DNA of 64,000 nucleotides from Hansfordia pulvinata. Lineage: Eukaryota > Ascomycota > Sordariomycetes > Xylariales. The position numbers and the translations under genes are program-made. Shown here one piece after another: positions 56,701 to 64,000 of the stretch. Location of the stretch: NCBI GenBank assembly GCA_006538405.1, contig BJKQ01000009.1, positions 310,001 to 374,000 on the forward strand, read 5' to 3'. The notes beneath the pieces were generated by a model, which had not been told where the DNA came from, ran no database searches, and was given only the letters and a program-made list of their open reading frames with translations. The first letter of the stretch is position 1. Each line of letters opens with the position of its first letter.

Positions 56701-59700
56701 ATGCGTCTTGGAAAGCAACCGTCCAATGTCGTCGCGGAGACTATGGATACGTCTGTACAGTTGGCTTTCGGGGTTGAGCAGATATCCACTTTGGTATCTG
56801 AATTGGGGCTTGGTTTCGTCGTCTTCTCCAGCTTCGGCAAGTGGGTCGTTCTCTTCCTCGTCGTCGGAATCTTCCTCTTCATCTTCGTCGTCATCCATCT
56901 TCTCGTCGCCGTCTTCATCCGCTCCCTTCGCAGCCCCGCGAGCTGTCGCAGCGCGCTTCGGGTCGAACAGTGTCGCGACGCCCGATATGACCAGGCGCAA
57001 TTGGCTGAGTTGGCGCGATACCTCGTCCGACCATTCCTTGTTCTTCCCCTGCGGCTGACCGGCGGGTCATCGCTCATGAAGGCGTCCAGAGTTTCCATTG
57101 CGCCTTCGGCCTGTGACTCGAACAGTTCGACCGCAAACTGGACCTCTTCCGGAGACGACCGATGCCACTTGATGGTGAGATCAGCCGGGGCTGTCGTCTT
57201 TCCCCAGTCGTCGACGTCCAACCCACGTTTGATCACGTCAGGCTCGTACAGCGCATTGTCGATCGGGTAGGTGTGGGTCAAGTTGAGAAGCAGATGGTGA
57301 ATGTAATTGCTGATGTGAATCGTAGGCAGCCCTCGGCACTTTTTCTGCATGTACTCGGCTACATCGAAAAGCTCCTTCTTGTAGTTCAGTACCTCGCTGC
57401 CAACGTGGACTACACACATGCTCAGAATGCTGACATGCCAGACGAGCGCTCTGTCGCGAGGCAGGACCTCGGTGCCGCTGCTTCTGTCGGAAGCGGCGCC
57501 ATTGTAGTCAATCTCATTGCGGATGTTGACAATCAGCATGGGGATGAAGACCTTCAGTGTCCTCTCAGGATTAGCCTTGCACAGGGCATTGCATATCCAG
57601 GCCATAGCATCCCGAGCTTGGTGCACAACATGGGTGGAGACAAAGGTCGCCAACTTTTCCAGCGCCATGTCGAAGAGCTCCGGGGACAGAGAAGCGAACA
57701 GTGGCGTCAAAGCCGCAGGGAGTGTGTTGATTATGTTGTCTTCGGGGGAGCCGGTGCGAAGCTGAGCCGAATCAGGCAGGTTCTCCAGCAGAGTGAACAC
57801 CTTGCCAAGAAGGGCCAGAATGAACTCGCCAAAGCCAGCAGTAGAAGAGCGGACAATGTTGGCTTCGTCCTCGTCACTGAGCTCGTTCTGATAGTCAATC
57901 TGAACGTCCTGGCCTTCCCGCTCCATGCGCTCCATCTCCCCTTGCACCCATTGCATCGCCAGGGTGGTGTCATGGGTCTCGCCTTCTTTCTTGGTCAGGT
58001 CGACGAACGGGATGCTGTATGCCACACTCTGGATGAAGTTCAGAGTGTGCTGTGTCTTGCTCAGGTCGTTGGCGTCGATTCCAGGAAGTGCTAGGGCGAG
58101 CAGAGCAGTGATATGACACCTGAATCCTTTCTCTCGGGACATGATGTTGGCAATCATTTGCAGACCAATGAGACTGGAAGTTGTCCTGTGGACCTCGACC
58201 AGTCCCTGCAAGCTGGGATAGAAACGCTGCAGAGCTCCAGGGAGCATCAGGTTGGGCTCGAGGAAAGTCAGGTTTTGCAGGGCGCTGTAGTACATGCTTG
58301 TAACCTTGTTACTCTTACCAAAGAGGCCGACAAATATGACTTCTCGTAAGCTCATGACGAAGCGCTTCTTCAACTCCGGGCTGATCCGACGGTCTGCCGG
58401 TGTATCTTGCTCTCCCCTCTGCTCCTTGTTCCACCGAGAGACGAAAAGCTCCGTGAGGTAGAATGTGAGTTGCGCCAGCATGTTGGTCCAAGCTCCTTGA
58501 TTCGAGGGGTGGAAGAAAGTGTCCACAGACTCCATGAGTCCCTCCAGATTGTTGAGAATTGAGCTCTCCTTGTCCAGGCAATGGGGCGAGAGAGAGGACA
58601 CAACCCATCGGGCGATAAGGTAGGGCGTTGGATGTTTCTTCTTGTCCTTCTCCAGAAAGAGACCCATTCCGGCAGAATAGTCAACCGATGTGTAGGGTGA
58701 GTTGGCTTGTCCAACTGGGATCTCCGTCAGTCGCAGGATGGCCGTGAAGATGAGGTCGGATTGCTCTCTAGTGAAGATTCCATGCTCTGCGAAGGTAACG
58801 TGCTGGCACTGGAGGTTGTCCCTGGCCAGTCTGGAGAACGTGTCAATCATGGCGTTATCACAGACCTTAGATCTAGACATTAAAGACCAGAGGTGGAAGA
58901 AGGTGGGGAGGAAGTCGGCAGGCTGCGAATCGGGCTCGGAGAGTGGGGCCGGCGACGTTGGCATCAGAGTGTTGAGGGCGCCGATGACAATGTAGGCGTT
59001 CTGCATGTCCGAAGTACTGAAGAAGGGAAGGATCTCGTCCAACATGGCGCGCCTCTCTTTGGGGTCGAAGTACGACTGCGCCTGGAGGCACAGCTTCCAG
59101 AGGTGCTTCAAGCCTCGCCGTCTGCTAGAGTGATGTGCTGGAGCCTCGCCAGGGAGCACGAGCGCCTTGACCTCTTTCCATAGCGGGCGCCAGTCAAGCG
59201 TGAGGTCGTCCTGGGGCTTGAGGCACTGCTTTCTCCTGGTAACGTGACACAGAGTCAGTCAAGTTCGAATTCGCGTAGGGTGGGGGGGGGGGGGGGGGGG
59301 ATGTTGGGAACGCACCTGGTCAAAGTAGAGACCATTCTGGAGAAACGGTCGGCGGTGCTGCTGTCAAGGCCGGGTGCCAAAGACAGATGGAAATAAAGCT
59401 TGGCCAGCCGAGCGCGCAGGTCGCGAGACATGTCGAACTTGAGAGCGAGCCATCCCGACAGCTGGCGCGTCCAGTGCAGGGCGCCGGAAGAGAAGTCCTC
59501 GGCCTTGACGGCTATGTAGAGCTCCTTCAGAATGCCGTCAAGGGCCGCGTCGCGCTCGGCGTCTTCCTCTACGGGGTAGGGGAGCAGGCTGAAGTAGGCG
59601 AAGGTGCGGGGCCGGTAGCGTTTAGTGTCGTCATTGGCGGCGTCCGACGGCAGGCCAGGGCTCGTAGCTCTGGAAATGGTGTCGGCGGCGGCGGCGGAGC

Positions 59701-59761
59701 TTAGGAACTGGGAGACGCCGGAGAAGGGGGCGGCGCCCGCCGGATCGAAGCTCTCGTTCAT
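53743..59761 (-). CDS. BLM10: proteasome activator Blm10/PA200
   Basis: Exons on the - strand are 59316-59761, 53875-59235 and 53743-53805, 1956 residues once one base is added in the four-C run at 57046-57049. That base restores KNKEWSDEVSRQLSQLRLVISG across the break (about residue 878). The first intron (donor GTGCGT) holds a 19-G run at 59282-59300. Blm10 is a HEAT-repeat ring that caps the 20S proteasome core and opens its gate; length and order match (N-terminal arm, Blm10-mid region from WRPLWKEVKALVLP, C-terminal DUF3437 domain from ARRAASDPGVVGKATKSVL). An acidic insert (EDGDEKMDDDEDEEED) lies at about 900-930. The protein ends ...LWKSYFA, so the HbYX-type tail has Phe where Blm10 and PA200 have Tyr (YYA). 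The last intron (53806-53874, 69 nt) is in frame and has no stop. The gene lies head-to-tail with the MFS gene upstream. Confidence 0.93.
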
Positions 59762-61892
59762 AGTAGCGAGGGCGGGGACGAGGCGGGGATGGGAGGCGCG
59801 AGGTTCGGCGTGGGTGGCGGGCGGCGGCGGCGGGAGCGCGGGTTGAGGAAGCGAAACGAGCGCAGCTCAGGTCCGCATGAGTCGGGACGGCCAGACTTTC
59901 CGAGGGAGGCGGCGCGGGGCTGGGAGGTCAAGGGAGGGCGCCGCTTGGAAAGGGACGTTTGGAGGGGAGGGGGGAGGAGGGGGGGAGGGAAGGGAGAGGA
60001 GGGGGAAATGGGCTATGATGGTGATGATGGACGAGGATGGGAGAGTAGAGGCAATGTCATAACTGAGATGTCGTGTGAGTATGCAGGGCCATGCGAGGGG
60101 TGTGCAGCCGGGTACGGTGCGTGCTGTGTTACCCACGACAGCAGCAAACAGCAGAGCCACAGACCGGAGGGGGAGCCCAAGAGGCGACCTTGGCTACTCG
60201 GGGATAAGTGGAGGGATGGAGCTTGGAGGGGTACAAGACACGGAGGACGTCTCGGGAGCGGTGATGACAGTGGCGGTCTTGTAGTCCGCACAGTGAATGT
60301 ACAGAGAGCGGCAGGAATTCCCAGTGTTTCTATCTAGGTAGAGTGAATGGTCAAGTCGCGCTCTGGCAGTCAGTCAGCTGCGGGAGAGGAAATCGCGGGC
60401 GCCGGGTCGTGCCTTCTGTCTGATTGATCGGATATCATGCGGTATAACATACAGGATGCTATGGCTTTCCAGGGTTCATGGAACGCCTCTTGCAGTATCG
60501 AATCAAGCCAGGTGATGCCAGGATCCGAGAGCAAGCATGCAGCCCAGTGATATCGTGCAGTGGGATATGCACATGTGGTCTCGTGAGGCGGAGCCCGCAA
60601 TCCAGCAGCCGAGCTCGATATATTCCAATGGAATCGGCAGGTCTTGCTGCTGTGCCTCAGTGCTGCATTGCTCGTGCAGGTGCTTCTGCGGGTGCGTTCC
60701 GAGGTGAGGCGGTCAGCGATGCACCTGGCGGTTTGCCAGCAGCCACAAGGTCGGCAATTATCTTCTCGCGCGATTGGCTCTTAGACAACGAGCGTTCAAC
60801 ATAAAGTATTTGGAAATGGCTGGTCCCGCCAGACTGAGGACGTCTGTCTAGTTAACCTTGCTGCTTGTCTCGGGCAGCTCTCTCGAACCGACCGATCTCG
60901 TGTTATATACAACCACTGAGCTCCAGGCGCTCGCGGGCGTCGCAAGCTGCAGTCGCGTTCGCCCTGCTGTTGTCGTCAACGCTGTAGCCTGACCTAACCC
61001 CAAGAGGGCCCCGGGGGATTGTCGTCATTACGGGGCATCCAATGGCGGGGTGCAAGGCTTGCCACGTCCTTCCAGCGGCGACAGAGGCTGTTTGCTGGGA
61101 GGCCTGGGCAAGGCTTGCGATCCCTTCCGAAGCCCCGCATATACCGTTGGAAACGGTCCATTGCATTCCAACCCAACCCTGGCTGACCTCAAAGCGTGCT
61201 CATTCAGTGGGACAGCACTGCCTGCTTGCCACATGTGCAGCTTGATCGTCACAGGGCCAGCAAGCCGCGTCTGTCCCAGCAGCCTGCCGTCTGATCAGAT
61301 TTTTGCAACTGAGCTGCTGACTGGAATCTGGTGCACAAAGCACTGCCGTGCCATCGATTAAACGGGGAGCTTGCATGATAAAGCAAGCCCCACGTATATT
61401 ACGGGAGGCCCCCGACGCCCCACCCGTCAGTTTCTCGCAGGTCTACCTACCCCTCCATGGTCACCCCGCGTTCTGGGCGCAGCCATCGTGAACCTTGCCG
61501 AACCTTGATGGATCTGTGTTAAGTCGTGGTCAGTATGTACTAAGTCAACTACCAGGGAATGAACGTCCACGTTGAAAATGTGGTGCCGCCGAATTCGAAT
61601 GTAGCTTCAACTCATCCGTTCGGGTCGAACCATACATAAGGCACACTTAGACGCAGGTCAAGAACTGTCTCATACAGGTGAAGGCAAAGGCATGCTCCAG
61701 AAACAGATCTCAGCTCCAACCAAGAATTTTCTATTGCTGCAATTAAATCTCTCTGCCGTAGTCCGCACTCTCCCAGCCGCCTTCAAACCCTCGTTGTGAG
61801 ACGAGCCGTCCGAGGAACAGAAAGCGACCGCGCCACTAGCTCCCGCCCGCCATGGAAGATGAAGCCCAGTTCCCCTAATCTCTTTTCTCTCC
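59762..61892. other. intergenic
   Basis: Upstream of BLM10 and downstream of the second MFS gene, both on the - strand. The first 300 bases are G-rich (GGGAGG tracts at about 59940-60010), likely BLM10 leader and promoter. No gene, octamer or RNA is seen. Confidence 0.55.
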
Positions 61893-63849
61893 TCACTCCC
61901 TCTTCTTCCCGATGCGCGGCAGCCCCGCCCACAGCGCCAGGATGACGACGAGCAGCGCCAGCACGGCGGGCTGCAGCACCGCGACGCCCCTGGCCTGGGC
62001 CAGCGCGCCCACGGCGAAGGGCAGCACGGCCGCGCCGGAGCCGCCGAACGCCGCGGCGAAGCCGATGGCGCCCACGTGCATGTGCCGCGGCAGCATCTTG
62101 GACATGGCCACCACGGCGGCGGGGAACAGCGGGCCCAGGAAGAAGCCCTGCAGCCCGACCGCCACCGCCGACACGACGAACTGCGGCACCAGCCAGAAGA
62201 GGAGCTCGCACCCGATCGTGATGGGGAGGTAGATCTTTGGCGGAGTGTGTCAGCTGTACTGGCTCAGGCCTGCCACCGTACGAGAAAGCTGGAGTCTTCT
62301 ATTCGCGGTTGAGAGCCGAGGGGAGGGGGAGGGGGAGGGGGGTGGGCCCTGAGACGGAGGGAGACGAGAGGGAAGGACTCACCATGATGGCGAGCTTCTC
62401 GCCGACGCGCGGCGTCACGAAGCCCAGCACGACGCGGCCGACGGTGATGCCCAGCCAGAAGCCCGTGGCCGCCATGCCCGACGCGAACGCCTCGCCGTCG
62501 CGGACCTGGATCATGAAGTCGACGATCCACCCGCCCAGCGCCACCTCGATGCCCACGTAGCCCAGCAGGAACACGGAGCACAGCCAGGTGACCCGGGCCG
62601 CGCGCGGGTCGCGGAACAGCGCATCCCGCATCGTCCGGCCCGCCTGGCCGCCGCCGCCCCCGGGCCCGGTCGACGCGGCCATGGCCTCCCGGTACGCCGC
62701 GCCGTCCTCCTTCCAGAACGCCGTCACCAGGACCACGAGCTCGATGAAGGCGATGCCGATCTGGGTTTTGCCCGAGCACGAGGGCGGGAAGTCAGCTCAC
62801 GTGACGTTGGTTGGAGAGCAAAGAAAGAGAAAATAAAATAAAAAAGCGGGCGGCTATACCATGAAGTAGTAGTACGAGTGCCAGGGCAGCCCGGCCTTGG
62901 TGATCATGGACGTGGCCAGCAAGGGGGCGAGCACGGCGCCCAGGCCGTACAGGCCGTGCAGGACGCCGAGGACCTCGTTGGCGCTGGCCATGTTGCCGAT
63001 CCACGCGTTCCAGGCGGCGTCGCCCAGGCCGTTGCCGAAGCCCGCGATCAGGAAGGCCACCACGAGGACCGGGTACGGCGGCCCCGAGGCGATGATGGCG
63101 TACGCCGCCAGGTGGCACAGCGGGCTGGCGAAGCCGATGCCGCGCTGCCCGATCCGCAGGTGGATCCAGTTGTTGAGGAAGGCAGACGCCGTGTAGCCCC
63201 CGAACGGCGACAGGAAGAGCAGCGACACGATGATGTACTCGAGCCCGTACGCTTTTTGAATCTGCGCCCGGGATCGTGCCGGTTCCCCGTTAGTTCTGGT
63301 CGATGTCATCACGTCTCGCGACGGCGGGCGCTTCGATTTCGACTTGAGAAGTCCTCCTTTCTCCCCTTCCATTGTCCGGGTTGTTGACTTACGTATGGGA
63401 TTAGGGGCTGGAGAAACAGGTCAGCACAAGGAAACAGAAAGACATATCGCGTCCGCACGACCTGGAAGAGTTCTTCAGTGCGCAGAGTGGGTAGGGGCTT
63501 GGCTTACGCCGTACGCGGCGTCGTTGGCGCCCATGACGACAAACGACCAGAAGCACGCGCCCACGCGGGGGATGTTGCTGCGCGGCGAGTTCCAGTTCTG
63601 CTTGGTCTCGACGGCCGACTCGGGCGCTCCCCCAGGCTCGCCGCCCAGCTCGGGCGAGCCGTCGCCCCCGCCGCTGCTAATTCGTCCCGGCAGCGGGGAG
63701 GTCTTGTGCCGGGTCACATCCGCCTCGAGGCTGTGGCGCCCGCCTTGGTGGTGGTGCTGCTGCTGCTGCCGCGACGAGGCTAGGTGCACCGGCTCCATCT
63801 CGATGACGGCCGTGGACGAGCCGCCGTTCTGATGCGTCGGCATCGTCAT
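61893..63849 (-). CDS. MFS transporter, fucose-permease/BSC6-like
   Basis: Five exons on the - strand fit exactly: 63508-63849, 63393-63407, 62860-63261, 62383-62760 and 61893-62234, giving 492 residues with no frame problem. Exon 2 is a 15-nt microexon (PLIPY) that completes TM1: VGACFWSFVVMGANDAAYG, PLIPY, IQKAYGLEYIIVSLLFL. The N-terminal 93 residues are a hydrophilic cytosolic head rich in His, Gln and Gly. Twelve helices are expected; typical segments are AGFGNGLGDAAWNAWIGN (TM4 region), LLGYVGIEVALGGWIVDFM (TM7) and GRVVLGFVTPRVGEK (loop 8-9 motif). The family resembles bacterial fucose permease and fungal BSC6-like proteins; the substrate is unknown, and sugars or small acids are possible. 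ATG at 63849 is preferred over the second Met at residue 3. The intact frame here contrasts with the repeated breaks in nearby genes. Confidence 0.87.
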
Positions 63850-64000
63850 GGTGCGGGAGTCGGGTTAATGATGAGAGAGACGCGGAGAGTGTGTCTTGTC
63901 TGCAGTGCGGCTATCGAGGTGAGGTATAAGGGAGACGACGAGGACACAAAGCACTGGTGTCGAGGACAGCGCGTTATAGAAGTGGGCGATGGTGCGCGGA

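Overview
The window is nuclear DNA from a filamentous ascomycete (Pezizomycotina, most likely a Sordariomycete). The signs are GC-rich genes with short GT-AG introns, intergenic spaces of 1-3 kb, and typical fungal families: a TPO1-like drug transporter, a hybrid histidine kinase, a secreted tyrosinase, a Zn2Cys6 regulator and DUF3659/LEA-like proteins. No bacterial operon, rRNA, tRNA, CRISPR array or transposon was recognised. The species call is inference.

Layout. 1.1-15.8 kb (+ strand): an MFS drug/polyamine transporter, a 1419-residue coiled-coil protein with a 39-residue tandem repeat, and a hybrid histidine kinase. 16.7-40.8 kb: a neighbourhood of low-complexity proteins. It holds a small LEA-like protein, a DUF676-type serine hydrolase, a large LEA/DUF3659/DUF6987 protein, a second DUF3659 protein with an N-terminal membrane anchor, and two small paralogs that share an identical 20-residue alternating tail. 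The two paralogs flank an unrecognised 203-residue protein. 44.4-52.9 kb: a secreted tyrosinase, a convergent DUF1772 (anthrone-oxygenase-like) membrane protein and a Zn2Cys6 transcription factor, which together could form a small phenol-oxidation locus. 53.7-63.8 kb: the Blm10/PA200 proteasome activator and a second MFS transporter, both on the - strand.

Sequence quality. Seven of the fifteen genes can only be read by assuming one missing base at one or more short G/C runs, fifteen sites in all. At each site adding one base restores the family-like reading, and every repaired model becomes an exact multiple of three. Systematic under-calling of G/C homopolymers in the assembly explains this better than gene decay. 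The coordinates below are those of the sequence as given, and the break points are named in each entry.

Noncoding DNA. The octamer TACTCGTA (either strand) occurs 22 times between genes and once inside one, against one or two expected by chance. It clusters at 3.1-5.2, 33.2-35.1 and 36.7-39.2 kb. A second family based on TAGGTACCT/CCTTAGGTA is also scattered between genes. Function is unknown for both. The most interesting candidates for new biology are the DUF3659/LEA neighbourhood with its paired alternating-tail proteins, and the dispersed octamer.
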